A stretch of DNA of 23,953 nucleotides from JBGVMW01 sp045125095. GTDB taxonomy: Bacteria; Bacillota; Clostridia; Lachnospirales; Lachnospiraceae. Both the position numbers and the translations under genes were made by a program. The notes under the pieces are model-generated. The model did no database searches. It had not been told where the DNA came from and saw only the letters and a program-made list of their open reading frames with translations. The stretch lies in NCBI GenBank assembly GCA_045125095.1, contig JBGVMW010000221.1:1-23953 (forward strand), read 5' to 3'. This document shows, one piece after another, positions 1 to 7,867 of the stretch; position 1 is the first letter of the stretch, and every line of letters begins with the position of its first letter.

Positions 1-65
1 TAGCGGACACTAAGGCTGTAAAATACACAGCCCAAGTGCCGACGTTTTCAGAGGGTCACATATAG
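1..65 (+). CDS. 3' end of an unidentified gene (partial)
   Basis: One forward frame is open from the window edge to a TAG at 63-65; the other two forward frames stop within the first 21 bases. It would encode about 20 residues, ending in VPTFSEGHI. The short tail has no recognisable domain, so no function is given. It could belong to a secreted protein like the two genes that follow, but this is only inferred from position. The stop lies just before a sequence block that is repeated in front of the second downstream gene. The call is weak because an open frame this short can arise by chance. Confidence 0.35.
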   Translation, partial: ADTKAVKYTAQVPTFSEGHI

Positions 66-148
66 ACTATGTAGCAAACAACTATCTGTCACAAACAATT
101 CTGACAATTCACTACCTTGTTGGCGTTTCGCAATTACCTAATATATTA
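66..148 (+). repeat. Leader repeat, copy 1 (upstream of NlpC/P60 gene)
   Basis: This block aligns without gaps to 1581-1663. The best conserved parts are ATGTAGCAA, CACAAACAATT followed by TGACAA one base later, and TTCGCAA exactly 19 bases after TGACAA in both copies. Most differences are transitions in the first half, and the middle is variable. Each copy lies about 110-120 bases ahead of a secreted-protein start codon, so it is probably a shared promoter or operator region. No clear -10 box is seen at a standard distance from TGACAA. Confidence 0.6.
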
Positions 149-152
149 GGTA
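135..152. promoter_or_regulatory. 18-bp perfect palindrome upstream of the NlpC/P60 gene
   Basis: TACCTAATATATTAGGTA reads identically on both strands. It lies 35 bases before the start codon and is not kept in the matching leader of the next gene. A perfect even palindrome without a loop fits a dimeric repressor site better than an RNA hairpin. The regulator is unknown. Confidence 0.4.
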
Positions 153-186
153 TGTAAGGATAGTACATATAAGGGGGAATACAATA

Positions 187-1590
187 ATGAACGTAAAAAA
201 ACAAATGAAAATGCTGTTTCGCATAGGGGTACTGCTGATTTCAATGGTACTTTTTCCGGCCATCTTTGCCAGTGCAAGTGAAGGGGACAATCTGATTCCG
301 GTAACGGAAGGTGGTGGATATCAGGAGCTTGTAGTAGGTGGAACCGGAAGTTTTCAAGTGCCGGAAACATTTGCATATGCAGAACAGATGGTAACCATCG
401 ATTCCGCATATTTCTATTCATCGAACCCAGAGGTGCTTTTTGTAAATGAAACAGGTGCATTTTGTGCTGTGGCACCCGGTTATGCGTCAGTTACGGTGGA
501 GGTGTATGCCAAAACAACAGAAACGTGGGATAATACACTTTATAATAATGAAACGGATGCTTTGATAACTGATGGCACAGACTACAATGTGGAGAGCAGT
601 TATCTGCTTTTTACTGCGTATTATGAATTTGATATCAAACCGGATTTGTCAGGAGTAACCATAGACAAAAAGTCGCAAACATTGTATATATCTGAAAATG
701 ACTGGGGAATGCCAAGTTTTACATTTCATTTAAATAGTAATGTGATGTTGAATGCATATGATTACGGAATAGATATCACATATACATCATCTAATGCAGA
801 TATTTCAGTGTATGGTTATTTGGAAAACAACGTTATAACCCTTGTGCCAAGCAAGACAGGAAAGACAACAGTGACCATTACCATCAATGAGAAAGTATTT
901 ACCGTGAATATAAAAACGGTGTCGTTAGGCATTTCAAAAAATTCTCTGCTTATGAGTAGTGGTCAGACAAAACAACTAAAAATCAAAGGCATAACAAAGG
1001 GGATAAAATGGAGTTCCAGCAATCCTAAAATTGCAACGGTATCTTCAACGGGTAAAGTAAAAGCCAAGAAAAATGGAAATGTTGTAATAAAAGCTACAGT
1101 CGGTGATGTTTCTTTGGGATGTGCAGTTTCTGTTGTTTCGCCTAAAAGACAGAAAGTAGTTAATCGCGCCATTAAAATAGGACAAACATGTAAATATAGT
1201 CAGGCAAAAAGAATGCAGAACAATTACTATGATTGTAGCTCTCTTGTCTGGAAAGCCTATTCGAAATATGGTGTGAATTTTGGAAGTGCCAACTATGCAC
1301 CGGTTGCTGCAAATATAGGAAAATGGTGTGCTACGAATAAAAAGCTTGTCAAAGGCGGTTTGAGTCAGAGTAATGTGGAAAAAATGAAATTAAATGCCGG
1401 TGATCTGATGTTTGAGACAAGTGCGAATAAAGCAAGATACCGGGGAATTTATCATGTGGAAATGATTTCTGGATATGTTTGCTATGGGTTTGATAGTAAT
1501 GATAAGCCTATATTAGCGATTGCATGGGCAAATCGTCCCGCAGGCTATTATTGGAATGCTGGACAAATGGTTGGAAGACCTAGTATGTAG
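187..1590 (+). CDS. Secreted Big_2-domain NlpC/P60 family protein
   Basis: This is a 467-residue protein with a signal peptide (residues 1-30: basic start, hydrophobic stretch, ASA-type cleavage region). A bacterial Ig-like Big_2 domain spans about 246-318, with the SSSNPKIATVSSTGKVKA pattern typical of the family. The C-terminal 150 residues look like an NlpC/P60 cysteine peptidase: DCSS with Cys350 as likely nucleophile, and His423 in YHVEMISGY. Such enzymes usually cut peptide crosslinks in peptidoglycan outside the cell. The middle (40-245) is beta-rich and not assigned. The ATG at 187 follows AGGGGGAA at a normal distance. It neighbours another secreted protein with a related leader, which suggests joint control. 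The family call is fairly sure; the exact substrate is not known. Confidence 0.8.
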   Translation: MNVKKQMKMLFRIGVLLISMVLFPAIFASASEGDNLIPVTEGGGYQELVVGGTGSFQVPETFAYAEQMVTIDSAYFYSSNPEVLFVNETGAFCAVAPGYASVTVEVYAKTTETWDNTLYNNETDALITDGTDYNVESSYLLFTAYYEFDIKPDLSGVTIDKKSQTLYISENDWGMPSFTFHLNSNVMLNAYDYGIDITYTSSNADISVYGYLENNVITLVPSKTGKTTVTITINEKVFTVNIKTVSLGISKNSLLMSSGQTKQLKIKGITKGIKWSSSNPKIATVSSTGKVKAKKNGNVVIKATVGDVSLGCAVSVVSPKRQKVVNRAIKIGQTCKYSQAKRMQNNYYDCSSLVWKAYSKYGVNFGSANYAPVAANIGKWCATNKKLVKGGLSQSNVEKMKLNAGDLMFETSANKARYRGIYHVEMISGYVCYGFDSNDKPILAIAWANRPAGYYWNAGQMVGRPSM

Positions 1591-1663
1591 CAAGCAGCTG
1601 TTTGCCACAAACAATTTTGACAACTTGCGGATGGTCATCACCTTCGCAAACACCTATGAAACA
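1581..1663 (+). repeat. Leader repeat, copy 2 (upstream of transglutaminase-like gene)
   Basis: This is the partner of 66-148 and starts on the last codons of the NlpC/P60 gene. The CACAAACAATT and TGACAA blocks and the 19-base spacing to TTCGCAA are kept. It lies 109 bases before the next start codon and is probably a shared regulatory leader. Confidence 0.55.
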
Positions 1664-1689
1664 TGTATTTTAAGAGGAGAGGAATAACT

Positions 1690-2766
1690 ATGACAAGAAC
1701 AATTCACAAAACAGTAAAAAGCTTACGATATGTAATGCTTGCATTTTTATGTTGCTTTTTCGTGACAACAATTTACGCAGAGGCAGAGGAAACAACAGAG
1801 CAGACAACAGAACAAACAGTCACGGAAGCGGAGGTAGTAGAAGAAGTTACTATACCAAAAACAACTGTAACAAAGATAAAATTAGTAGCAACAGGAAAAG
1901 TCCGAATCGATTGGAAAAAATCCAAGGGAGCAACAGGCTATGTTGTTTGCAGACGTGCAAAAGGTAGTAAGACCTGGAAGAAAATTGCTACTGTAGAAGG
2001 CGAGAGCCAGTTATACTGTTATGATGATTCTGTTGCTGCTCGAAAGACCTATTATTACACAGTAAAAGCCTATGTGGAGACAGATGGTGTAAAAAAATAT
2101 GCCGATTACGATAATAAGGGAGTAAAGGCTTACTACAAATCAGTAAAGGTAAGTGCAAAAAAAGGTGACTACAGTGTAGGAAGTGTATATGGGCCAAAGT
2201 TATCCAGCAAGCAGTTATCTCAAGTAAAAAAAGTAGTGAATTCTTTTTGCGAGGAATATATTACTTCCGACATGACACAGGTAGAAAAAGTGATGGCCGC
2301 ACAGCTCTATATGATGAGCAATTGTGAATATGCAGCAGACTGGTCGAAGAATGGTGCGAACACAGCCTGGGGTTCATTGGTGTATAAGAATTCTTATGGC
2401 TATCACGAGGCTCAATGCTCCGGTTTTGCAAGAGGATTCAAGGCTTTATGCGATGGAATGGGTGTTCCATGTCGCTATGTACATGCCAATAGCAAATCTG
2501 CCAATCCAAGCCATCAGTGGAATGAAGTGAAGATTGGCGGAAAGTGGTATATCGTTGATCCGCAAGGCAATGCAAGCAGTGGCGCATTGATTTTCTTCCT
2601 GTGTAGTTCTGGTACATATCAGTCTATGACTTTTATGTCATGGGATACCGGCAAATATCCAAAAGTTTCAACCACGAATTATTCTAATGAGAAGATTGGG
2701 AAGGCTTTTTATGGATATAAGATGCAACAGGTAATGAAGAAGTGTAAACTATCTTATGTGGATTAA
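1690..2766 (+). CDS. Secreted transglutaminase-like protein with fibronectin III-like domain
   Basis: The ATG at 1690 is chosen because AGGAGAGG lies just upstream; an ATG at 1663 lacks such a site. The 358-residue product has a signal peptide (1-30, ending IYA), then a Thr/Glu-rich linker (31-57), a fibronectin type III-like domain (about 58-150), and a transglutaminase/protease-like fold. The triad is visible: Cys243 in QCSGFA, His275 in SHQWNEV and Asp290 in YIVDPQ. Members of this superfamily act as cysteine peptidases or crosslinkers; the substrate here is unknown, probably a cell-surface or extracellular polypeptide. No terminator is evident before the prfC promoter. Confidence 0.8.
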   Translation: MTRTIHKTVKSLRYVMLAFLCCFFVTTIYAEAEETTEQTTEQTVTEAEVVEEVTIPKTTVTKIKLVATGKVRIDWKKSKGATGYVVCRRAKGSKTWKKIATVEGESQLYCYDDSVAARKTYYYTVKAYVETDGVKKYADYDNKGVKAYYKSVKVSAKKGDYSVGSVYGPKLSSKQLSQVKKVVNSFCEEYITSDMTQVEKVMAAQLYMMSNCEYAADWSKNGANTAWGSLVYKNSYGYHEAQCSGFARGFKALCDGMGVPCRYVHANSKSANPSHQWNEVKIGGKWYIVDPQGNASSGALIFFLCSSGTYQSMTFMSWDTGKYPKVSTTNYSNEKIGKAFYGYKMQQVMKKCKLSYVD

Positions 2767-2796
2767 TGGAAAGATAGAAGTTTTCAAAAGAACCCG

Positions 2797-2825
2797 TTTA
2801 CAATCCTAGTTCATTCTGCTATAAT
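2797..2825 (+). promoter_or_regulatory. Sigma-A promoter of prfC
   Basis: The -35 TTTACA (2797-2802) and the perfect -10 TATAAT (2820-2825) are separated by 17 bases. It would give a leader of about 75 bases that carries the inverted repeat at 2852-2878. Confidence 0.8.
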
Positions 2826-2851
2826 ATGCGATGGTATTTTGTAAAAAACAG

Positions 2852-2878
2852 GTAACTATGAGGGTTCTGAATAGTTAC
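2852..2878 (+). repeat. Inverted repeat with CTATGAGGG motif in prfC leader
   Basis: GTAACTAT and ATAGTTAC form a perfect 8-bp stem around the 11-base loop GAGGGTTCTGA. The CTATGAGGG core with a following GTTAC recurs in the Asp23 and tlyA leaders. There is no T-tract, so it is not a standard terminator. The function is unknown. Confidence 0.6.
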
Positions 2879-2906
2879 AATTAAGAAAGTAGGAGGCTGC
2901 AATATC

Positions 2907-4496
2907 GTGGGAAAGTATACACAGGAAATAAAGAGAAGAAGAACCTTTGCCATCATCTCTCACCCGGATGCCGGTAAGACAACCTTAACAGAAAAGTTTT
3001 TGTTATATGGAGGTGCCATTAATCTTGCTGGTTCTGTAAAAGGAAAAGCAACTGCCAGACATGCGGTGTCTGACTGGATGGAGATTGAAAAGGAAAGAGG
3101 TATTTCTGTCACATCTTCCGTATTGCAGTTTGAATATGACGGCTATTGCATTAACATTTTGGATACACCGGGACATCAGGATTTCTCGGAGGATACCTAT
3201 CGTACGTTAATGGCTGCCGATTCTGCCGTCATGGTAATTGATGGCTCCAAGGGTGTTGAGGCGCAGACAAGAAAGCTGTTTAAAGTATGTGTCATGCGTC
3301 ACATTCCAATTTTTACTTTTATTAATAAAATGGATCGTGACGCCAACGATACCTTTGATTTGTTAGATGAAATTGAAAAAGAATTAGGCATTGCAACCTG
3401 CCCTGTCAATTGGCCAATCGGTTCCGGTAAAGCATTTAAAGGTGTGTACAACAGAAATACAAGAGAAATCCTTTTATATTCTGATACGGAAAAAGGAACC
3501 AAAGAAGGTGAGGAAAAGAGTATTTCCGTAGACGATCCGGAATGTATCAATTACATTGGACAGGATGCCTATGACAAATTAATGGAAGAAATTGAACTAC
3601 TTGACGGTGCCAGTGCAGAATTTGACATTGATTTAGTTTCAAAGGGTGAATTGTCGCCAGTATTTTTTGGTTCTGCCCTTACAAACTTTGGTGTAGAGAC
3701 CTTCTTGAAGCATTTCTTGGAAATGACCTATTCCCCATTGCCAAGACATGCAGATTGTGGAGAAGTGGATCCCATGTCCGATGATTTTTCTGCATTTGTG
3801 TTTAAGATTCAGGCAAATATGAACAAGGCGCACAGAGATAGAATTGCATTTATGAGAATCTGTTCCGGTAAATTTAATGCAGACGAAGAAGTATTCCATG
3901 TACAGGGTGGAAAAAAGCTTCGTTTATCCCAGCCGCAGCAGCTTATGGCGCAGGAGAGAAAAGTAATTGAAGAAGCGTATGCCGGTGACATTATCGGTGT
4001 GTTTGATCCGGGTATTTTTTCCATTGGAGATACTATTTGCGCGCCAAAGAACAAGTTTACATTCGAGGGGATTCCAACCTTTGCACCGGAACATTTTGCA
4101 AGAGTAAGACAGATTGACACTATGAAACGTAAGCAGTTTGTGAAAGGCATTTCCCAGATTGCCCAGGAAGGTGCCATTCAGATATTTCAGGAGTATAACA
4201 CCGGTATGGAAGAAATTATTGTAGGCGTTGTTGGTGTCTTACAGTTCGATGTGTTGAAATATCGTCTGGAAAACGAGTACAATGTGGATATACGCTTAGA
4301 AAATCTTCCATATGAGCATATTCGTTGGATTGAAAACGAAGAAATTGACTTAGATAAATTGACAGGAACTTCAGATATGAAGAAAATCCGGGATTTAAAA
4401 GGCAGACCATTGCTTTTGTTTGTGAATAGCTGGAGTATTGGAATGACAGTAGATAGAAATGAAGGATTAATTTTATCTGAATTTGGTAAAAATTAG
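2907..4496 (+). CDS. prfC: Peptide chain release factor 3
   Basis: This 529-residue GTPase is the usual length for RF3, which removes RF1/RF2 from the ribosome after termination. The G-domain motifs are all present: HPDAGKTT (19-26), RGISVTSS (64-71), DTPGH (86-90) and NKMD (140-143). The rest matches the translation-factor domain II and RF3 C-terminal region. The GTG start at 2907 is set by AGGAGG at 2891-2896. It has its own promoter (2797-2825) and is followed by another promoter, so it is probably transcribed alone. The identification is secure; the paralog EF-G is excluded by length and by RF3-type sequence. Confidence 0.95.
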   Translation: MGKYTQEIKRRRTFAIISHPDAGKTTLTEKFLLYGGAINLAGSVKGKATARHAVSDWMEIEKERGISVTSSVLQFEYDGYCINILDTPGHQDFSEDTYRTLMAADSAVMVIDGSKGVEAQTRKLFKVCVMRHIPIFTFINKMDRDANDTFDLLDEIEKELGIATCPVNWPIGSGKAFKGVYNRNTREILLYSDTEKGTKEGEEKSISVDDPECINYIGQDAYDKLMEEIELLDGASAEFDIDLVSKGELSPVFFGSALTNFGVETFLKHFLEMTYSPLPRHADCGEVDPMSDDFSAFVFKIQANMNKAHRDRIAFMRICSGKFNADEEVFHVQGGKKLRLSQPQQLMAQERKVIEEAYAGDIIGVFDPGIFSIGDTICAPKNKFTFEGIPTFAPEHFARVRQIDTMKRKQFVKGISQIAQEGAIQIFQEYNTGMEEIIVGVVGVLQFDVLKYRLENEYNVDIRLENLPYEHIRWIENEEIDLDKLTGTSDMKKIRDLKGRPLLLFVNSWSIGMTVDRNEGLILSEFGKN

Positions 4497-4527
4497 TATT
4501 TTAGGTACTAGTATATAAAAAAGCACT

Positions 4528-4555
4528 TTGAAAACACCATGAATTCTGTTATAAT
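4528..4555 (+). promoter_or_regulatory. Sigma-A promoter of the Asp23-family gene
   Basis: The -35 TTGAAA (4528-4533) and the -10 TATAAT (4550-4555) have a 16-base spacer. The transcript would have a leader of about 120 bases that includes the CTATGAGGG motif at 4611-4632. Confidence 0.7.
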
Positions 4556-4610
4556 CATAGAGACAGACAAAATTCGCAGATGAGAGCAAATCTATTTAAA
4601 AACTTGACAT

Positions 4611-4637
4611 CTATGAGGGATGGAATCGTTACGAACG
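4611..4637 (+). repeat. CTATGAGGG / GTTAC leader element, second copy
   Basis: CTATGAGGG (4611-4619) is followed by GAATCGTTAC (4623-4632), matching the layout in the prfC and tlyA leaders. The upstream arm that would pair with GTTAC is not kept here (ACAT instead of GTAAC). CGTT and AACG (4627-4637) form a small local hairpin instead. It is a probable degenerate member of the family. Confidence 0.45.
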
Positions 4638-4685
4638 TTGAAAATAGGAAATGATAAATAGCAGGAGTAATAGGAGGTTTATAAT

Positions 4686-5054
4686 ATGGCTGAGAACAGA
4701 AACACATACAAGTTAGAAGAAGGCGATTTGGGTGAAGTACAGATTGCTGACGAAGTTGTGGCGATTATAGCCGGTCTGGCAGCTACAGAAGTAGAAGGTG
4801 TGGCTTCGATGGCAGGCAATGTTACGAATGAACTGATTAGTAAGTTAGGCATGAAGATATTGTCAAAGGGTGTGAAGGTAGTTGTGGAAAGCAGTGTGGT
4901 TTCGGTGGAACTTGCATTGAATTTAAAGTTCGGATACAACATCCCAAATACCAGTGCGGCTGTTCAGGAAAAGGTTAAGTCGGCAATTGAAAGTATGACT
5001 GGCCTTAGCGTTGCTGATGTAAACATTCGTATTGCAGGTGTAGAGAATCTGTAA
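4686..5054 (+). CDS. Asp23/Gls24 family envelope-stress protein (YqhY-like)
   Basis: This is a small 122-residue protein with the Asp23 (DUF322) pattern: GEVQIADEVVAIIAGLAATEVEGV at the start, followed by beta strands and the C-terminal VADVNIRIAGV. The family includes alkaline-shock protein Asp23 and Bacillus YqhY, the latter encoded just before nusB in Bacillus and linked to fatty-acid synthesis control. AGGAGG lies 7 bases before the ATG. It has its own promoter and a terminator before nusB. The family call is sure; the cellular role is known only in outline. Confidence 0.88.
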   Translation: MAENRNTYKLEEGDLGEVQIADEVVAIIAGLAATEVEGVASMAGNVTNELISKLGMKILSKGVKVVVESSVVSVELALNLKFGYNIPNTSAAVQEKVKSAIESMTGLSVADVNIRIAGVENL

Positions 5055-5059
5055 ATGGT

Positions 5060-5102
5060 AAGGCAGGGGATTGTGTAGAACAATTCTCTGCCTTCTTTAT
5101 AT
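5060..5102 (+). terminator. Rho-independent terminator between Asp23 gene and nusB
   Basis: Positions 5060-5074 pair with 5080-5094 in a 15-bp stem (13 Watson-Crick and two G-U pairs) around the loop GTAGA. A U-rich tail, CTTTATATATTT, follows. Some read-through into nusB is likely because no clear promoter is seen between the hairpin and nusB. Confidence 0.8.
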
Positions 5103-5127
5103 ATTTATTTCACATAGGAGGCTAATT

Positions 5128-5541
5128 GTGAGTAGACGAGAATTAAGAGAACATATTTTTAAAATTTTATTCCAGGTAGAATTCAATTCCATTGAGGAAA
5201 TGCAGGAGCAATCCGCTCTTTATTTTGATGACATTGCGTTAAACGATGGCAAAGAAAAAACATATATTTTAGAGAAGTTAAATAACATTGTGGAACGCAT
5301 TCCGGAAATTGACCAGAAGATTAATGAGTATTCGGAAGGCTGGAAGGTTGACCGTTTAGGAAAAGTAGAATTGTCAGTTATTCGTCTGGCAGTGTATGAA
5401 CTGTTATACGATGAAGACATTCCAACCGGTGTAGCCATTAATGAAGCGGTAGAATTAGCAAAGACATTTGGTAGCGATAGTGCACCGGCATTTATCAATG
5501 CTGTTTTGGGTAAGATATCCAGAGGAGTAGGTAATTCGTAA
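5128..5541 (+). CDS. nusB: Transcription antitermination factor NusB
   Basis: The 137-residue product begins MSRRELREHIFKILFQ, the classic NusB start. NusB with NusE (S10) binds boxA RNA and supports antitermination on rRNA operons. The all-helical C-terminal part contains GVAINEAVELAKTFG and PAFINAVLGKI, which are family hallmarks. The GTG at 5128 is chosen because AGGAGG (5116-5121) sits just upstream; the frame stays open further 5' into the terminator, but that extension is not plausible. It leads a packed run with xseA, xseB, ispA and dxs. folD, which sits next to nusB in Bacillus, is absent here. Confidence 0.93.
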   Translation: MSRRELREHIFKILFQVEFNSIEEMQEQSALYFDDIALNDGKEKTYILEKLNNIVERIPEIDQKINEYSEGWKVDRLGKVELSVIRLAVYELLYDEDIPTGVAINEAVELAKTFGSDSAPAFINAVLGKISRGVGNS

Positions 5542-5556
5542 CAACGAGAGGTAGCT

Positions 5557-6756
5557 ATGGGGAAAGCATATTCAGTCAGTCAGGTTAATGCATATGTAAA
5601 AAATATGTTTACACAAGATTTTTTTCTGAATAAGGTATCGGTAAAGGGCGAAGTGTCGAATTGCAAGTACCATACCTCCGGTCATATTTATTTTACCTTG
5701 AAGGACAGTGGCGGTATATTGTCCTGCGTGATGTTTGCGGGACAGCGAAAAGGACTGACTTTTCGGTTAGAAGAAGGATTAAGTGTCATTGTATCGGGAA
5801 CGGTAGATGTGTATGAACGGGATGGAAAATACCAGCTGTACGCAAAAGAAATCACCAGAGAAGGTGCGGGTGACTTGTACCAAAAGTATGAGGCACTAAA
5901 GGCAGAATTAGAAGAAATGGGCATGTTTGCAGAGGAATATAAGCAACCGATTCCCAAATATATTCAGACGTTAGGTGTGGTCACAGCACCAACGGGTGCA
6001 GCAGTCCGTGATATTATCCAGATTGCAACAAGACGGAATCCGTTCGTTCAGATTATTTTATATCCGGCAAAAGTGCAGGGCGTTGGTGCCGCGGAAAGTA
6101 TAGTAGCAGGAATAAAAGCTCTAGAAGCACAACAAGTAGATACCATTATTGTCGGCAGAGGCGGTGGTTCCATTGAAGATTTGTGGGCGTTTAATGAGGA
6201 AATAACAGCAAGAGCCATATTTGAATGCTCTGTTCCAATTATTTCTGCGGTAGGACATGAGACGGATGTGACCATAGCCGATTATGTTGCAGATTTGCGT
6301 GCACCAACACCGTCTGCAGGTGCAGAATTGGCTGTATATGACTATGAAGATTATGTGGCACAGATATTTCATTACAGACGCTTGCTGAACCGCAATATGC
6401 AGTACCGGATTTCTTCATGGAAAGAGCAGATAGACAGTAAAGAAAAGAGACTTGCCTTTTTATCGCCGGAATATAAGATTCGGGAAAAGCGTCAATATCT
6501 TGTAGAATTATATGACAAATTAAATAGAGAAATGAGACATGCCATACAAGAAAAAAAACATCAAATCGCTTTGTACGCAGAAAAATTAGATGGCTTGTCT
6601 CCCTTAAAAAAACTCCAGCAGGGATTTTCCTATGTGGAAGACGAGCAGGGAAAAACAGTGTATTCCGTACAGGGATATACTGCTGGTGACAAAATAAAGA
6701 TTCATGTGACAGATGGTGTAATAGATGCTGTTGTTGATGGAATCAGTGAGGTGTAG
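5557..6756 (+). CDS. xseA: Exodeoxyribonuclease VII large subunit
   Basis: This 399-residue protein has an N-terminal OB-fold (about 5-100, including VKGEVSNCKYHTSGHIYFTLKD) and the exonuclease VII large-subunit core (about 125-310), with GRGGGSIEDLWAFNEE and SAVGHETDVTIADYVADLRAPTPSAGAE as family signatures. A helical coiled region follows. The complex with XseB digests single-stranded DNA from both ends into short oligonucleotides and acts in repair. The start is ATG with AGAGG just upstream, 15 bases after nusB. xseB follows after 2 bases, which implies coupled translation. Confidence 0.95.
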   Translation: MGKAYSVSQVNAYVKNMFTQDFFLNKVSVKGEVSNCKYHTSGHIYFTLKDSGGILSCVMFAGQRKGLTFRLEEGLSVIVSGTVDVYERDGKYQLYAKEITREGAGDLYQKYEALKAELEEMGMFAEEYKQPIPKYIQTLGVVTAPTGAAVRDIIQIATRRNPFVQIILYPAKVQGVGAAESIVAGIKALEAQQVDTIIVGRGGGSIEDLWAFNEEITARAIFECSVPIISAVGHETDVTIADYVADLRAPTPSAGAELAVYDYEDYVAQIFHYRRLLNRNMQYRISSWKEQIDSKEKRLAFLSPEYKIREKRQYLVELYDKLNREMRHAIQEKKHQIALYAEKLDGLSPLKKLQQGFSYVEDEQGKTVYSVQGYTAGDKIKIHVTDGVIDAVVDGISEV

Positions 6757-6758
6757 AT

Positions 6759-6968
6759 GTGAAAAAGAAAGAAGTAAGTATAGAGGAGGCGTTTGTTTCC
6801 TTAGAAGAAGCTATTAAGAAATTAGAAGACAGAGATACGACCTTAGAAGAATCCTTTCAGACATATCAGCAGGGAATGGAATTGTTAAAGCTGTGTAACG
6901 AGAAAGTAGATAAGATAGAGAAAAAAGTTCTGGCTATGAATGAAGATGGTGAAATGTATGAATTTTAA
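6759..6968 (+). CDS. xseB: Exodeoxyribonuclease VII small subunit
   Basis: This is a 69-residue helical protein with the family pattern SIEEAFVSLEEAIKKLEDRDTTLEESFQTYQQGMELLKLCNEKVDKIE. It binds many copies of XseA to form exonuclease VII. The GTG start at 6759 is the only workable one, since the overlapping ATG at 6757 is followed at once by a stop. The end overlaps ispA by 11 bases if ispA starts at 6958. Confidence 0.93.
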   Translation: MKKKEVSIEEAFVSLEEAIKKLEDRDTTLEESFQTYQQGMELLKLCNEKVDKIEKKVLAMNEDGEMYEF

Positions 6969-7845
6969 AGAAGAATTGAAAGAGAAAACAGCTCATATAG
7001 AAGCAGTCATCCGTAATTATCTTCCAAAAGAGGAAGGCTACCAGAAGACGGTGATAGAGGCGATGAATTACAGTGTAGAGGCTGGTGGGAAACGACTTCG
7101 TCCTATGTTGATGGAAGAAACGTATCACATGTTTGGTGGAACAGGAACTGTGATTGAGCCATTTATGGCGGCGATGGAAATGATTCATACGTATTCTCTT
7201 GTTCATGATGATTTGCCTGCTATGGATAATGATGAATACCGTAGGGGGAGAAAGACAACCCATATTAAGTACGGTGAAGCTATGGGAATTCTGGCAGGAG
7301 ATGGTTTGTTAAATTATGCTTTTGAAACAGCTGTAAAAGCATTTGTATTAGAGCCAGACAACGAAACGCTTCCGGAAGCCTTACAGGTGTTAGCACATAA
7401 GGCAGGCATCTATGGAATGCTTGGAGGTCAATGTGTGGATGTAGAAGAGGAAGGAAAGCCGCTGACCAGAGAAAAATTAGATTTTATTCATCGTTTAAAG
7501 ACAGGTGCATTGATTGAAGCTTCTATGGTGATAGGTGCATTGCTTGCCGGTGCATCGAGGGAAGAGGTCGATGTGGTGGAGAACATTGCCGGTAAGGTCG
7601 GTTTGGCATTTCAGATTCAGGATGACATTCTGGATGTGACAAGCACCACAGAGGTGCTTGGTAAGCCGGTACTTAGTGATGAGAAGAATCATAAGACCAC
7701 ATATGTGACAATCAGGGGATTAGAGCAGGCGAAAAAAGATGTAGAGGACATTTCAAAAGAAGCAGTTGCTTTGCTGGATGGAATTTCCTGTGAAAATGCA
7801 TATTTAAGAGCATTGATACTTATGTTAGTTTCCAGAGAAAAGTAG
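6958..7845 (+). CDS. ispA: Farnesyl/geranylgeranyl diphosphate synthase
   Basis: This polyprenyl synthase joins isopentenyl and allylic diphosphates. The motifs are GGKRLRP (43-49), the first Asp-rich motif DDLPAMD (84-90) and the second DDILD (222-226). The residues before the first Asp-rich motif and the length (295) fit short-chain (C15-type) synthases, but product length cannot be proven. The ATG at 6958 (MNFKEELKEK) is preferred to one at 6940 because it matches usual family starts and overlaps xseB less. dxs follows after 22 bases, so both ends of the isoprenoid route sit in one run. Confidence 0.92.
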   Translation: MNFKEELKEKTAHIEAVIRNYLPKEEGYQKTVIEAMNYSVEAGGKRLRPMLMEETYHMFGGTGTVIEPFMAAMEMIHTYSLVHDDLPAMDNDEYRRGRKTTHIKYGEAMGILAGDGLLNYAFETAVKAFVLEPDNETLPEALQVLAHKAGIYGMLGGQCVDVEEEGKPLTREKLDFIHRLKTGALIEASMVIGALLAGASREEVDVVENIAGKVGLAFQIQDDILDVTSTTEVLGKPVLSDEKNHKTTYVTIRGLEQAKKDVEDISKEAVALLDGISCENAYLRALILMLVSREK

Positions 7846-7867
7846 CTTATATAAGGGGTGAAGTCAA

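Noticed and set aside
1749..1967. Second forward frame inside the transglutaminase-like gene
   Set aside because: It overlaps a clear real gene in another frame and has no domain or start signal.
2852..2878. Rho-independent terminator or known riboswitch before prfC
   Set aside because: No T-run follows the 8-bp stem, and none of the conserved cores that I can recognise (T-box, c-di-GMP, SAM, TPP) is present.
5071..5127. Longer NusB start (TTG at 5071)
   Set aside because: It would run through the terminator hairpin, lacks a ribosome binding site and adds residues not typical of NusB; the GTG at 5128 has AGGAGG.
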